Assembly: GCF_900110125.1 (NCBI RefSeq)
Contig: NZ_FOCN01000019.1
Span: 1 to 62,138 of the forward strand
Direction of reading: 5' to 3'
DNA length: 62,138 nt
DNA from: Cryobacterium luteum
GTDB taxonomy: Bacteria; Actinomycetota; Actinomycetes; Actinomycetales; Microbacteriaceae
Below are positions 6,738 through 16,900 of this stretch, in pieces. Position 1 is the first letter of the stretch, and every line of letters begins with the position of its first letter. The notes below the pieces were generated by a model. The model saw only the letters and a list, made by a program, of their open reading frames with translations, made no database searches and was not told the DNA's origin. The position numbers and the translations under genes were made by a program.

Positions 6738-6777
6738 ACCCAGCTAATCAGATGTTTATCTGATGTAGTGTCTGGGT
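6738..6777 (+). promoter_or_regulatory. Nested inverted repeats, operator of the TA operon
   Basis: An inner dyad ATCAGAT-N4-ATCTGAT (6747-6764) is flanked by an outer pair ACCCAG (6738-6743) and CTGGGT (6772-6777) that ends exactly at the start codon 6778. This is the expected position for antitoxin autorepression. The transcript may be leaderless or nearly so. Confidence 0.6.
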
Positions 6778-7215
6778 ATGAGTACCGCGACGTTCACCGA
6801 CCTTCTGCGAAAGCCCAAGGAGGTTCTGGCTCATATTGACGAGGGCCAGGTTCGGATTACGCGCCGTGATGGTGACGATCTCGTGATCCTCCGCGGTCAC
6901 GATCTCGACGTGCTCGAGAAGGGTGTCGCGCTGTCGAGCCGTCTGATCCGCGCGATCGGCCGGAATAAGGGCGACGTCGCGGCTGCGCTGACTGATCTTT
7001 TCGCGTGGACGGGGGAGTTCACGCCGGAGGAGCTGCGCGCGTACGCTGCCGAGATTGAGCAGCTTGTCTATGCCGCCAGTGAGTTGGGCACGTTTGAGCG
7101 GCTGCTGCGTGCGCAGCAGGAGTGGAAGGAAACGGCCGTGGCTTATGCCATGGGTATGAAACCTGTCGAGCCCCTCGAGCTGCCGGCCGTCCCTGTCCGC
7201 GTTAATCGCCCGTAG
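6778..7215 (+). CDS. Phd/YefM-like antitoxin
   Basis: The 145-aa protein has a Phd/YefM-type N-terminus: TFTDLLRKPKEVLAHIDEGQVRITRRDGDDLVILR (residues 5-39), the usual beta-sheet with the R-x-x-G/D pattern. A longer helical C-terminus (residues 45-145) would wrap the toxin. Phd antitoxins bind their operator cooperatively with the toxin. ATG 6778 is set by the operator spacing. The next gene starts at the base after the stop, indicating translational coupling. The C-terminal extension is longer than in classical Phd (about 75-85 aa). Confidence 0.75.
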   Translation: MSTATFTDLLRKPKEVLAHIDEGQVRITRRDGDDLVILRGHDLDVLEKGVALSSRLIRAIGRNKGDVAAALTDLFAWTGEFTPEELRAYAAEIEQLVYAASELGTFERLLRAQQEWKETAVAYAMGMKPVEPLELPAVPVRVNRP

Positions 7216-7602
7216 ATGGCGGGAAAGCGCGGCGTTCCGGTTCCGCGACCGATCAAGGGCACCGAGTACGAGATCTTCTTCGGCAACACCGCGGCCGAAC
7301 GTGGGTGGACTGATTTAAAAGCGTCCGCGAAGAACGCCCTCGCCGACGCCCACGACTATCTCACCGCTCATCCCGGACAGTACGACCCGGATCGGTGCTA
7401 CCAACTCCGAGGAGATCTCTCAACGGCCTTGGTCGATGGAATGGTCCTGCCGCAGTGGCAGTACAAAGTCACGGACGGAGCTCGCCTCTGGTATGCCGTT
7501 GACGAGCCCAATGCGAAGGCAAAGAAACCGGGACGCGTGGTCATCACGAAAGCCGCCACCGGCCATCCCAACGAGACGGACTCAAAGAAGAACTTCCGTT
7601 AG
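7216..7602 (+). CDS. Putative RelE/ParE-superfamily toxin
   Basis: The 128-aa basic protein begins immediately after the antitoxin stop. It contains YEIFFGNTAAERGWTDL (about 20-36), a helix, then RCYQLRGDLSTA, and a C-terminal beta strand ARLWYAVDEPN with RVVITKA. This spacing fits the compact RelE/ParE or Txe-like fold, where an Arg-rich strand contacts the ribosome. Toxin identity rests mostly on the operon with a Phd-like gene, since primary similarity is weak. It likely acts as a plasmid maintenance module. Confidence 0.6.
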   Translation: MAGKRGVPVPRPIKGTEYEIFFGNTAAERGWTDLKASAKNALADAHDYLTAHPGQYDPDRCYQLRGDLSTALVDGMVLPQWQYKVTDGARLWYAVDEPNAKAKKPGRVVITKAATGHPNETDSKKNFR

Positions 7603-7706
7603 CCGGCCCGCGAACACCACCCCTGCCGGCGCCGCAGGCGAACAGGCCCGCGCCCAGTAAGGCTCCCGCCGAGGCGAGGCGAGGCGCGGGGGAGTGGGCT
7701 GGCGGT

Positions 7707-8774
7707 CTACTTCTGGTTGGGGTTTGTCGCCTGTGTTTCGGCGCGGTCGGCGCGGGTGCGCTGTTCGCGTTCAGTCGTGCGGGACTGGTCCAGGTCGGCG
7801 CGCAGTTGGGTGAGTTGCTGCTCGAGGGTGTCCCGCACGTCGGTGACGCGCTGCTCGGCGTAGGAACGCTCTCGGGCGGCCTCGGCCGCGGCACTGTCGC
7901 GTTGGCTATTGACCGTGGCCAGGCGCCCGGTGAGTACGAGCGCTTCCGCCCGCGCGCTCTCGCGCTCCGTTCGGGACTGATCGAGTAACTCACGGGTGCT
8001 CGCAGCATCCGTCTCGGCACGCTCGGCGCGTGCCGTGGCAGCGTCAGCCTGCGCGGCCGCGTCACGCGCGGCCACCACAGCACCATCCTTGGCCGCTGTC
8101 GCCGTCCCGACGAGTTCACGGGCCTCGGCCAGTTGCGCGACTGTGGCCGCATTCTCGACGGTCAGGGTGGCCACCTGGTCTGTCAGGGCGGTGATCTCTG
8201 CGGCCTTGCGGGCGTCGTTCTCGCCCGCGGCCACCAGGTCGCCCTCCAGGCCGGCGGCACGCTGCTCGAGCGCGGCCAGAGTCGTGCGGAGTTCGTCGAC
8301 TACGGCGGCGGATTCCTCAGCTGCTGCGTCGGCTTCGGCCCGCTCGGCCTCGGCCGTGCGGGTAGCGGTCTCGGCCCGGTTGGCGCGGGCGACCGCGGAC
8401 GCGACCTGCTCGGCCGCGTCAGAGGTGACGGCCTCGATCTGCGCTTCAGCCGCACCCGGGTCCGCGACCGTGCGCAACTCGTCCACGAGGACGACGAGCT
8501 GCTGCTGCAAGTGCTCAACCATCCCGGCGACCTGGGACCGCAGCACGCTCGCCCGCTGCCGGGCAGCATCGACGGGAAGCCTGTCGTCCTCTGCTGTTCG
8601 CTCAACCCGGCCGGCCTCGGCGCGACGTGCACGCCACGCCGCAGCCCGGTTGTGGGCGGAGTTGGTGCAGTAGCCAGCGGGCCGGCCGACGCCAGGCGTG
8701 GCGTCCACGGGCTCATCGCAGCCGGGGAAACCGCAGGTGCGCACGTCAGTGATCTCGGGGATGCTCATGCACAT
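7707..8774 (-). CDS. KfrA-like coiled-coil plasmid protein
   Basis: The 355-aa protein has a small N-terminal Cys/His cluster: CGFPGCDEPVDATPG and YCTNSAHNRAAAWRARRA (residues 14-50, C-x4-C and C-x4-H). About 300 residues of Ala/Glu/Arg-rich sequence with strong heptad character follow. This layout recalls KfrA-type plasmid proteins, which bind their own promoter and form long coiled coils that aid plasmid stability; here the HTH seems replaced by a putative zinc-binding head. It is transcribed divergently from an AT-rich dyad region (8791-8834) and an iteron-like cluster. The stability role is inferred. Confidence 0.6.
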   Translation of the reverse strand: MCMSIPEITDVRTCGFPGCDEPVDATPGVGRPAGYCTNSAHNRAAAWRARRAEAGRVERTAEDDRLPVDAARQRASVLRSQVAGMVEHLQQQLVVLVDELRTVADPGAAEAQIEAVTSDAAEQVASAVARANRAETATRTAEAERAEADAAAEESAAVVDELRTTLAALEQRAAGLEGDLVAAGENDARKAAEITALTDQVATLTVENAATVAQLAEARELVGTATAAKDGAVVAARDAAAQADAATARAERAETDAASTRELLDQSRTERESARAEALVLTGRLATVNSQRDSAAAEAARERSYAEQRVTDVRDTLEQQLTQLRADLDQSRTTEREQRTRADRAETQATNPNQK

Positions 8775-8790
8775 ATCGTATCACTTATGA

Positions 8791-8834
8791 CGCAATACGT
8801 ATATAAAAAACGAATAACGTTATAACGTATTGCG
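8791..8834. promoter_or_regulatory. AT-rich dyad upstream of the coiled-coil gene
   Basis: The perfect inverted repeat CGCAATACGT (8791-8800) / ACGTATTGCG (8825-8834) encloses a second palindrome ATAACGTTAT (8814-8823). It lies 17 bases upstream of the minus-strand start at 8774. It is probably an autoregulatory operator or a binding site for a partition-type protein. Confidence 0.6.
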
Positions 8835-8869
8835 AAATAGTGATCGTCATCACTGTTGTTTTCCGTTGC

Positions 8870-9174
8870 CATTTTTCGAAGTCGTCTGCACAGATGTTCG
8901 TACTCGCCTGCACAACTGACTCGGTGACTGTCCGACGAGACCTTGTCGCTCAGATGGCCTCTGGATTCGTCACCCCGTCTCGGCGCAACGACTCAATCGC
9001 ATCCGAACCACCACCAGGGCCGATCCGGCGTCCACCCCGTTACCTCCTGCTTGTGCAGGCGACTACGAACAAAAGCGACACTTGTGCAGAGGAGTACGGA
9101 AAAGTCAGTCGTCACACTCGTCTGCACAACCCCCTAAAACACAGGGGTCGTTGTGCAGACGACTTCGAAAAATG
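8870..9174. repeat. Iteron-like region bounded by a 23-bp perfect inverted repeat
   Basis: The 23-base sequence at 8870-8892 (CATTTTTCGAAG...) is repeated exactly in inverse orientation at 9152-9174. Inside, a TTGTGCAG-type word recurs in both orientations: about 8883 and 8908 as CTGCACA, 9051 and 9081 as TTGTGCAG, about 9119 as CTGCACAA, and 9151 as TTGTGCAGACGA. Repeats of this kind fit a replication origin, a partition or recombination site, or an operator cluster. No replication gene is adjacent. The short reading frames across it have no support. Confidence 0.6.
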
Positions 9175-9561
9175 ACAGATCCCGTCGCAACCGAGTATCG
9201 TGCCGTCATGCACACGGATGACCTCGACGCCCCACCCAACTGCGAGAACTGTCTCATCCCGATGCTGCCCGCCCGGCACCACCGACGCGCCCTACTGGCG
9301 CTGCCCCTCATGCGACCTCGTCAGCATGATCTAGAGCCAGCGCGGCTGCCCTGCGGTGCTACCTCAGAGCGAGGTCCGGACCGCGACGCCCCGGGCGCCC
9401 TATCGGTCGCACGACTGTTATCAACTCACCTGTAGCCGGTTCAGCGGTGTGCCCTGGGTGTTCGAACGGCGGTCACCGTAGCGGTCGATCTCGCTAGGCT
9501 CAGGCCATGCTCGAATGGGCAAGTGCTGTCAACGGCTGAGATGTACTGGTCACAGGACGTC
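9175..9561. other. Intergenic region without a confident gene
   Basis: No reading frame here has a recognisable product or convincing ribosome binding site. Short frames run in both strands, and I see no strong hairpin. Confidence 0.5.
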
Positions 9562-10506
9562 TCAGTATTTGGTCTCTGACGCTGTCTTCGGTGTCTGCGC
9601 TCCAACGGCGGGGTCGTCGAGGCCACGGTTTTGCCAAGCCCCGTAGGTAAGCCCGGTATCGTTTTCGACCCACGAGGTGCGGCCATTGGCGGAGCGGCCA
9701 GCAACGACAGCTGCTGCTGCAGACGGGCTAGCGAAAACCTGGTTCTTCGTAAAGATCGCTGGATCCGTAGTGGTGTCGATGGTGCCGTCTTTTTCGAGAC
9801 GTTCGCGAAGCCCCTTGTACGATCCTCCGCCGACCTGTTTGCGTCGTGCATGAGAGCCGCTCAGGACGGTGAACTCTCCATCCACCTCTGTGGCGTGGGC
9901 TGTTAGTCCTTCACGGGGCTGTTCCATGGTGAACTGCGGTGCGGACTCAGCGACCCGCGCCTGACCCGCCGACACTGGATCGCCGGCGGTGACAGTCGTG
10001 ACTCGAAGGACATTGACGCCAAGGACTGGCAGCGCGATCAGCGCCTGTGCGATGAAGTACTCCATGTCAGACACGTCGGCTTCAGGGAGGGCGATCAGAG
10101 GCGGGGCGGTGCCGTTAACAATCTCGGAACGTTGCGCGTCGCGCGCAATTTGGAGGAAGCGGGATTCAAGGTAGCGGGCGTGAGCTTTGGTGAGGTTAGC
10201 GTCCTTGCTGGTGAGGAGAACTGCGCGTTCCCAGAAGTCTTTCTCACGGGCATGACTGGTCAACCTGACACTGATGTCGTCGCCCTCCCCGACGTACACC
10301 TGAATGCCACCGACGCTATCGGGTGCGTCCCCGAGGAGCAGGTATACACCTGTCCGGCGGGCCTCTTCCCTCCGGAGTAGCGACAGAAGATCTGACCTCG
10401 GGCCCGCAAGAAGATGACCGGTCCAGTTCATGATCTCCGCCGTCACCAGGCCGCCCGGCGTGCCGTCCACTAAGAACAACCGAACAGATTTACCCGACGT
10501 GACCAT
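9562..10506 (-). CDS. GIY-YIG nuclease with C-terminal DUF4357
   Basis: The protein is about 314 aa. The N-terminal half holds a GIY-YIG-like fold: GVYLLLG (about 52-58), IQVYVGEGDDISVRLTSH (about 68-85), DFWERAVLLTS, and ARYLESRFLQIA with the catalytic Glu candidate. The C-terminus has QVFASPSAAAAVVAGRSANGRTSWVE, typical of DUF4357. Such proteins usually sit beside restriction-modification or other defence genes, as here next to hsdMSR. ATG 10506 is used; a TTG lies one codon upstream. It is transcribed divergently from hsdM. Nuclease activity on invading DNA is inferred. Confidence 0.8.
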   Translation of the reverse strand: MVTSGKSVRLFLVDGTPGGLVTAEIMNWTGHLLAGPRSDLLSLLRREEARRTGVYLLLGDAPDSVGGIQVYVGEGDDISVRLTSHAREKDFWERAVLLTSKDANLTKAHARYLESRFLQIARDAQRSEIVNGTAPPLIALPEADVSDMEYFIAQALIALPVLGVNVLRVTTVTAGDPVSAGQARVAESAPQFTMEQPREGLTAHATEVDGEFTVLSGSHARRKQVGGGSYKGLRERLEKDGTIDTTTDPAIFTKNQVFASPSAAAAVVAGRSANGRTSWVENDTGLTYGAWQNRGLDDPAVGAQTPKTASETKY

Positions 10507-10780
10507 CAAACGTCCCCCTTGGCTGCTGCCTCGCAGTTTAGGACACTCTTCGTTCGAGCTGGCAGCTAGTCCGCGTTCTGTATCCCCTGGATTGTGAGGC
10601 CCGGGGGGTACGAGACACCTGAATGGATCGTCGAATTTCTAAGGAACGATGGATGGGTCTTATGGGCAGCACGCTCGGCTGAACGAGCGACCGCAAGTCG
10701 ATATGTCATATTTCTGATACATCGACCTGTGTAAAGTCTTTGATACAAAGAGTGTGGCGACAAGGTGGGGAAAAGCACGC

Positions 10781-12727
10781 ATGGCAGAGCCGACGGGTAC
10801 ATCCAAGAGCACTACGGCTCAGATCGTGTGGGAGACGGCGGACAAATATCTACGCAACATCGTCGATGAGGAAGACTACGGCGACTTTATTCTTCCGTTC
10901 ACAGTTCTGCGCCGACTGGAATGCATGCTCGCCGACACTAAAGAGCAGGTAGCGCAGTTCGTTCGATCCCTGGCCTCGCTGCCCCCGCACCTCATCGACA
11001 TCGCTGTAAAAGATAAGTTCAAACTCAGCTTCTACAACGTCTCGCCGCTTGACCTTGCGACGATCGCGTCGGTCGACGACAACGTCGAAGAGTCACTCAA
11101 GAGCTACATCGCCGGCTTCTCAAATAACATCGCCGATATCTGGGTCTCGTTCGAGTTCGCCCGACGTGCGAAGGTGCTCGGAGAGAGCAACCGCCTGCAT
11201 GCCGTCGTCAGGCACTTCTCCACTCTCGATCTTCACCCGAGCAAGCTGGAGAACACCGCGATGGGCGACGTCTTCGAGGACGTGATGTACAGGGCCTTCA
11301 ATAAGAAGGGAAAGGCTGCCGGCAACTTCTACACGCCGCGCGATGCAATCAAGCTTATGGTCGACATCCTGATCGCTAATGATGACGACACGCTTGCAGG
11401 CGAGAGCGCGGCCCGTTCCATCTACGACCCGACCGCCGGGTCAGGCGGCATGCTGCTCATTGCGCAGGATGCACTGCGGCGGATGAATGGAAAGATCGAC
11501 GTGACGCTCTACGGCCAGGAGCTCATGCCCTCAGCATTCGCCCTCGGGAAGGCAGATCTACTCATCCAGGGTGGCCGACCCGACGCAATCAAGCAGGGCA
11601 ACACTTTGGTAGAGGATCTCTACGAGGGACAGACATTTGACTACGTACTATCCAACCCTCCTTTCGGGAGCGACTGGTCGGCCGACGAGATACCCGTGCG
11701 TAATCAATCCGCGGTGCATGGCTCGCGGTTCAGCCATGGACTACCAAGCACGGCGGACGGGCAGATGCTGTTTCTGGCGCACTGCGCCTCGAAGCTCAGT
11801 CCGGCGGCGAAAAACGGCCAAGGCGGTCGCGCCGCCGTCGTGTCAAACGCAGCGCCGCTGTTCAATGGCGACAAAGGACCGACCGCGATTCGTCAATGGC
11901 TGCTCGAAGAGGATCTCATCGATGCAGTAGTCGCCCTGCCATCGGGCATGTTCTACGGAACCGGCATTCCTACGTACGTCTGGTTCCTCGACACGAACAA
12001 GGATCTCGAGCGCCGAGGAAAGATCCAGTTGATCGACGGATCCGGGCAGTGGACCTTGTTGCGCAAGCCGATGGGCGAGAAACGTCGGGAGATGAAAAAG
12101 GCTAATCGCAACGCGGTGCTTGAGGCGTACAACGCGTTCGAACTCGCGGACCCGACGATTTCGCGTGTGGTAACGCCTGAGGACTTCATGTTCCGCGATG
12201 TGTCGGTCTACAAGCAAGCGCGGCTGAGGACCGTCTTCAACGAGACGATTGTGGAGCAGCTACGCGACAGGAAGGACTTCAGCGACGCGTACGTCGCAGT
12301 GCTCGAGGCACTCGACGGAACACCTTGGAACGACCTGCCGACCTCCTTCCCGAAAGCCGCGAAGGCCGCCGGTTTGAAAACTACGTCGGGATTCGTGGAC
12401 GCGGCTATGAAGGCGATGGGCGTGCCTGACGATTCCGCGCCGGCCGCGTTCGATCGCAAGGGAAACCCGATCACCGCAAGCGGTTGGAAAATCACGGAAA
12501 GAGTGCCACTCAGCGAGGATCTCGGCGAGCACATGGAGCGAGAGGTGCTCCCATTTTCTCCTGACGCCCAGTGCGACGAGGGAAAGGCAAAGTACGGCAA
12601 TGAGATCCCGTTCACGAGGATCTTCTATACCCCCCGCGTTCCACGACCGCTTGATGAAATCGACTCTGAGGTGCAGAACCTCATGGGTGAGCTCGCTGAG
12701 ATGTTCAAGTCAGTGACTGATCAGTGA
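10781..12727 (+). CDS. hsdM: Type I restriction-modification DNA methyltransferase subunit (HsdM)
   Basis: The 648-aa N6-adenine methyltransferase subunit has an HsdM N-terminal helical domain (IVWETADKYLRNIVDEEDYGDFILPFTVLRRLE), a SAM-binding motif DPTAGSGGMLL at about residue 216 and the catalytic NPPFGSDW at about 290. With HsdS it methylates the host recognition site; with HsdR it restricts unmethylated DNA. ATG 10781 is preferred over an in-frame GTG at 10754 because AAGGTGGGG precedes it at a suitable distance. It overlaps hsdS by GTGA, so translation is coupled. Confidence 0.95.
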   Translation: MAEPTGTSKSTTAQIVWETADKYLRNIVDEEDYGDFILPFTVLRRLECMLADTKEQVAQFVRSLASLPPHLIDIAVKDKFKLSFYNVSPLDLATIASVDDNVEESLKSYIAGFSNNIADIWVSFEFARRAKVLGESNRLHAVVRHFSTLDLHPSKLENTAMGDVFEDVMYRAFNKKGKAAGNFYTPRDAIKLMVDILIANDDDTLAGESAARSIYDPTAGSGGMLLIAQDALRRMNGKIDVTLYGQELMPSAFALGKADLLIQGGRPDAIKQGNTLVEDLYEGQTFDYVLSNPPFGSDWSADEIPVRNQSAVHGSRFSHGLPSTADGQMLFLAHCASKLSPAAKNGQGGRAAVVSNAAPLFNGDKGPTAIRQWLLEEDLIDAVVALPSGMFYGTGIPTYVWFLDTNKDLERRGKIQLIDGSGQWTLLRKPMGEKRREMKKANRNAVLEAYNAFELADPTISRVVTPEDFMFRDVSVYKQARLRTVFNETIVEQLRDRKDFSDAYVAVLEALDGTPWNDLPTSFPKAAKAAGLKTTSGFVDAAMKAMGVPDDSAPAAFDRKGNPITASGWKITERVPLSEDLGEHMEREVLPFSPDAQCDEGKAKYGNEIPFTRIFYTPRVPRPLDEIDSEVQNLMGELAEMFKSVTDQ

Positions 12728-13941
12728 CCGCCCAGGCGGTTCATGAGTCCCTGCTCGAGAGTTCGGCCTTCGTCATGGCTCCGATCGGATCTATCGTGGT
12801 CGAACGGAGCGAGAAGGTTGGAGAAACGGAGTTCCGTCCTCTGTCAGTAGGCAAGCGAGGGGTGACACCCCAGCTCGTGGGCGTGGCCAAGTCGCAGACC
12901 GAAGGCGACCGCAAGCTCGTGCGTGCAGGGGATCTGGTCATCAACTCCCGGTCCGATAGACGCGGGGCGTCTGGACTGGCCCACCAAAATGGAAGCGTTT
13001 CGGTCGTCTACTCGGTCATGACGCCGAAGCCCGAACTCCTAGTTGCGGAGTATGGCCATCACCTCTTTCGCAGCACAGCATTCCAGGACGAATTCTTTCG
13101 CTGGGGTGCGGGCATCGTCGATGATCTTTGGTCTACCAACTTCACACGCATGTCGCGCATCCGCGTCCCCTTGCCGCCATTAGAAGTTCAGCGTTCGCTC
13201 GCGGCACGCCTTGATGACGTTGCTGCAATGATCGCAAAACTTGATGAGCTGACGGATGTGCTCCGAGCACGTGCAGTCGATACGGCTGCGCTCTTCAGGC
13301 TTTCCGGCAATGACACGGGGCGGGGCGAAGATGCGCAGTCACCGCTTGCCGGGATACCGGAGCACTGGGAACGCACGAAATTCGGGTACGACTTCACAGA
13401 GAGCACCGAACGCAATGGTGACAACCCACCGGGGCCGCTCCTCTCTATCTCGGAGTATCGAGGCGTTGAACTAAACATGCGGGCGGAGGGCCAACAGGCA
13501 TCCCTTGACGTGTCGAGTTATCGCGTCGTGAGACCGGGCCAACTAGCCGCCAACATGATGTGGCTGAATCACGGTGGACTAGGCGTTTCATCTCTTACCG
13601 GTTACACCAGCCCTGACTACAAGGCGTTCTGGATCTCGCCCAGGTTCCACCCCCGATACGTCCATCACCTCTTCCGCAGCCCCCGGTATGTCGACTACTT
13701 CGGAACGATCGGCACAGGCGTCCGACCGAATGCCCAGCGAGTCACCAAGATCGCCCTCGACATGATGCCCGTGCCGTTGCCTCCCATGGATGAGCAAATC
13801 AGCATCGCAGACCACCTCGATGAGGTGACGGGCGACATTGACCACATGCTGGCGAAGGTCGCTAGGCTTCGCGACTTGCTCGTGGAACGTTCGTCCGCTT
13901 TCCTCCTCGATATCGTTACAAACAAGAAGGAAATCCTATGA
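12724..13941 (+). CDS. hsdS: Type I restriction-modification specificity subunit (HsdS)
   Basis: The 405-aa S subunit has two target-recognition domains. The first ends in IRVPLPPLEVQRSLAARLDDVAAMIAKLDELTDVL, a conserved helical spacer. The second spans about 210-370 and ends PVPLPPMDEQISIADHLDEVTGDIDHMLAKVARL, the matching distal conserved region. The two half-repeats give the family's circular arrangement and define a bipartite recognition sequence that cannot be predicted from the sequence alone. It starts at GTG 12724 inside the hsdM stop and overlaps hsdR by ATGA. Confidence 0.95.
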   Translation: MTAQAVHESLLESSAFVMAPIGSIVVERSEKVGETEFRPLSVGKRGVTPQLVGVAKSQTEGDRKLVRAGDLVINSRSDRRGASGLAHQNGSVSVVYSVMTPKPELLVAEYGHHLFRSTAFQDEFFRWGAGIVDDLWSTNFTRMSRIRVPLPPLEVQRSLAARLDDVAAMIAKLDELTDVLRARAVDTAALFRLSGNDTGRGEDAQSPLAGIPEHWERTKFGYDFTESTERNGDNPPGPLLSISEYRGVELNMRAEGQQASLDVSSYRVVRPGQLAANMMWLNHGGLGVSSLTGYTSPDYKAFWISPRFHPRYVHHLFRSPRYVDYFGTIGTGVRPNAQRVTKIALDMMPVPLPPMDEQISIADHLDEVTGDIDHMLAKVARLRDLLVERSSAFLLDIVTNKKEIL

Positions 13942-16900
13942 GCCACGCACAGCTGATGGAGCGCGAGTTCGAAGAGAACCTTTGCGCCGAGCTCGCGGAG
14001 CACGGGTGGCTATACGAAGACGACGGTAAGCCGACCGGCTGGGACCTTGGCCTCGCGATGGTGCCGGCCGATCTGCTGCACTGGCTCAACGCCCAGTACC
14101 CAGACGAGTACGACAAAGCCGTCCCCGGCGACCTGGCCGATGGCCAGCGAGCCGACGCCGAGCGCAAGCTACTCCAGCACGTCACCAAGGAACTCGCCAA
14201 GACCACGCGTATGGACCCGACGACCGGGCACCCGGTCGGCGGCCTACTCGGCGTGCTACGCAAGGGCTTCTCCTATGCCCAGATCGGACGACCCGCCGCG
14301 AAGTTCGGCCCGATGATGGCATTCCCGCCGGCGAACCCGAATCTGACCGAAGTGGTCGAAGCCGCCGCATCGGTCCGCCTGCGCATCCTGCGCCAGGTGC
14401 GCTTCGATACGACGACGGGCGACAGTATCGACGTCGTGCTCCTCGCGAACGGCCTGCCGATCGCAACACTCGAGCTCAAAACCGACAACACGCAGACGGT
14501 CAACCACGCGATCCGTCAGTATAAGGAGGACCGCAAGCCGGGGAGGAACCGCCCTCTGCTCGCGCCGGGACGCGCGTTGGTCCATTTCGCGGTCTCCAAC
14601 GACCTGGTCTACATGACGACGAAGCTGCAGGGCGGGGACACCGCGTTCCTGCCCTTCAACCAGGGCAACGACGGACACGAGGGCAATCCACCGTCGGGCA
14701 CCGGCTCGTCGACGAACTACCTTTGGCGCGAGATCCTCGCGCGGCCGACCTTCATGCGGATCCTTAAAGACTTCGCGCTCTTTGAACCGAATAAATCGGG
14801 CAAAAAAGACGAAGGACGGCTTGTCTTTCCTCGCTTCCACCAGCTGCGAGCCGTCGAAAGGGTCGTCGCCGACATCGAGGCGAACGGAACGGGCAAGCGC
14901 TACCTAATCTGGCACTCTGCGGGCTCGGGCAAAACCAAGACCATTGCCTGGCTTAGCCATCGCCTGATTCGCCATATGAGCGCCGACTCGAAGTCAACGT
15001 TTGACTCTGTCATCGTCGTCACTGACCGGACCGTGCTCGACGAGAACATCCGCGAGGACATGAACCTTGTGCAGTCGAGCAGAGGCCTCGTCGTCCCCGT
15101 CGGTGAGAAGTCCGGAGCGAAGTCGCCGCAGCTGAAAAAGGCGCTCCTCGAGGGTGGCCACATCATCACCTGTACCTTGCAGACCTTCCCCGAGGTTATG
15201 AAGCTCATCGAGGACACGGAAGACCTCCGCGGCAGGAACTGGGCGGTAGTGGCCGATGAAGCGCACTCGTCGCAGTCGGGTTCCACCGCGCGACAGCTCA
15301 AAGAGCTCCTCGTTGACGTGGAGCTAGATGCCGACGAGGACATCGGCGCGGACGATCTACTGAGGGCCAGAGACTCTGCCATCGCAGCGTCCAGCAACAT
15401 CACGTTCGTCGCCCTCACCGCGACGCCGAAGGCGAAGACACTGCGCCTATTCGGCACCGAGCGTGACGGCCGCTGGGAGGCCTTCGACACATACACAATG
15501 GCACAAGCGATCGAAGAGGGCTTCATCCTCGATGTGCTGACCAACTACTCGACTTACGACATGTTCCTCCGCGTGAAGAACATGCTCGACGGCGAGGAAT
15601 CCGAGGGCACAATCCAGGTTGACACCGGTGAGGCGGTATCCGGCATCGTCCGATATGCCCGTCTCCACCCGACCGCGATCGCGCAGAAGGTCCGCGTCGT
15701 CATCGAGCACTTCCGTCGGAACGTCATGCACATGCTCGGCGGCGAAGCCAAGGCGATGGTGGTGACGAGCTCACGAATGGAGGCGCTGAGCTGGTCGAAA
15801 AAAATGGACGCGTACATTGCTGAGAAGGGGTACGACGACCTGAGCACGCTGGTGGCGTTTTCCGGTTCGCTCACCGCCGAAGACGGCGAGAGCGTCACTG
15901 AGATTTCAGCCAACGGGCGCAGCGACGTCGCCAAAGCGTTCCGCGAGGAGGGCGTCTACCGTGTCCTCATCGTCGCGAACAAATTCCAGACCGGCTTCGA
16001 TGAGCCCCGCCTCATGGCGATGTACGTCGACAAGAAGCTCTCCGGCGTCGCCACCGTCCAAACTCTCTCGAGACTGAACCGCAGCTACCCGGGCAAGACT
16101 GCGCCCATGGTCGTCGACTTCCGTAACACCCCAGCAAGCGTCCAGGAGGACTTCAAGCTTTACTACTTCGACGCCCACGTCGACGGCGACGTCGATCCCA
16201 ACGCGCTGATCACGGTCGGCGAGCGGCTCGACACGTCGGGCCTATACACGCACGAGGAGATGGACGCAGTCGCTGACGCGTTCCTCGACAGCTCCGGCGG
16301 CGAGGCGATCGCAAAGTCCCTATCGCCGATCAAGAACCGCTGGCGCGGCGAGTGGCGTCAGGCAGTGCTGGCCAAGGACAAAACCAAGAAGGGGCTGCTG
16401 GAGTCATTCCGTGCCGACGTGCTCGGATACCGCAATGCCTGGCAGTTTTTGAGCCAGATCGTCGACTATCAGGACCCCGAGCTTCATCGTCGTGCCATCC
16501 TCGCGACTCTGCTGGCGCGCAACTTGCACACCGATGGTGCTGGCCACGACGACAGTTTCCTTGAGGGCGTGCAGCTTTCAGGTGTCAAGCTCGTGCCCTC
16601 TGCGATCAATGAGGACCATTCGTTGAGCAAGGGTGCCAGCGAGGGCATCCGACTTCCGGACTTCGATGGCGAGCACAAGGGAAGTGCTACTCCCAAGCGA
16701 GGGCCGTTGGACGAGGCCATCGACAAGGTCAACGAGATGTTCAAGGCCAAGGGTGTCGACGTCAGCCCTGAGAGCATTTCCGGATTTATCACGACCTTCT
16801 GGGGGTTCCTCGACGCCAACGAGGAAGCGGTAGCGATGGCGCAAAACAATACCCTCGCGCAGCTCAAGGCGTCGGAGGGCTTCAGCGGCGCCGTCGGGCT

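Noticed and set aside
7707..8774. The coiled-coil gene as a replication initiator
   Set aside because: The sequence is nearly all heptad-type coiled coil with a small Cys/His head; no winged-helix or primase motif supports a Rep assignment despite the iteron-like repeats nearby.
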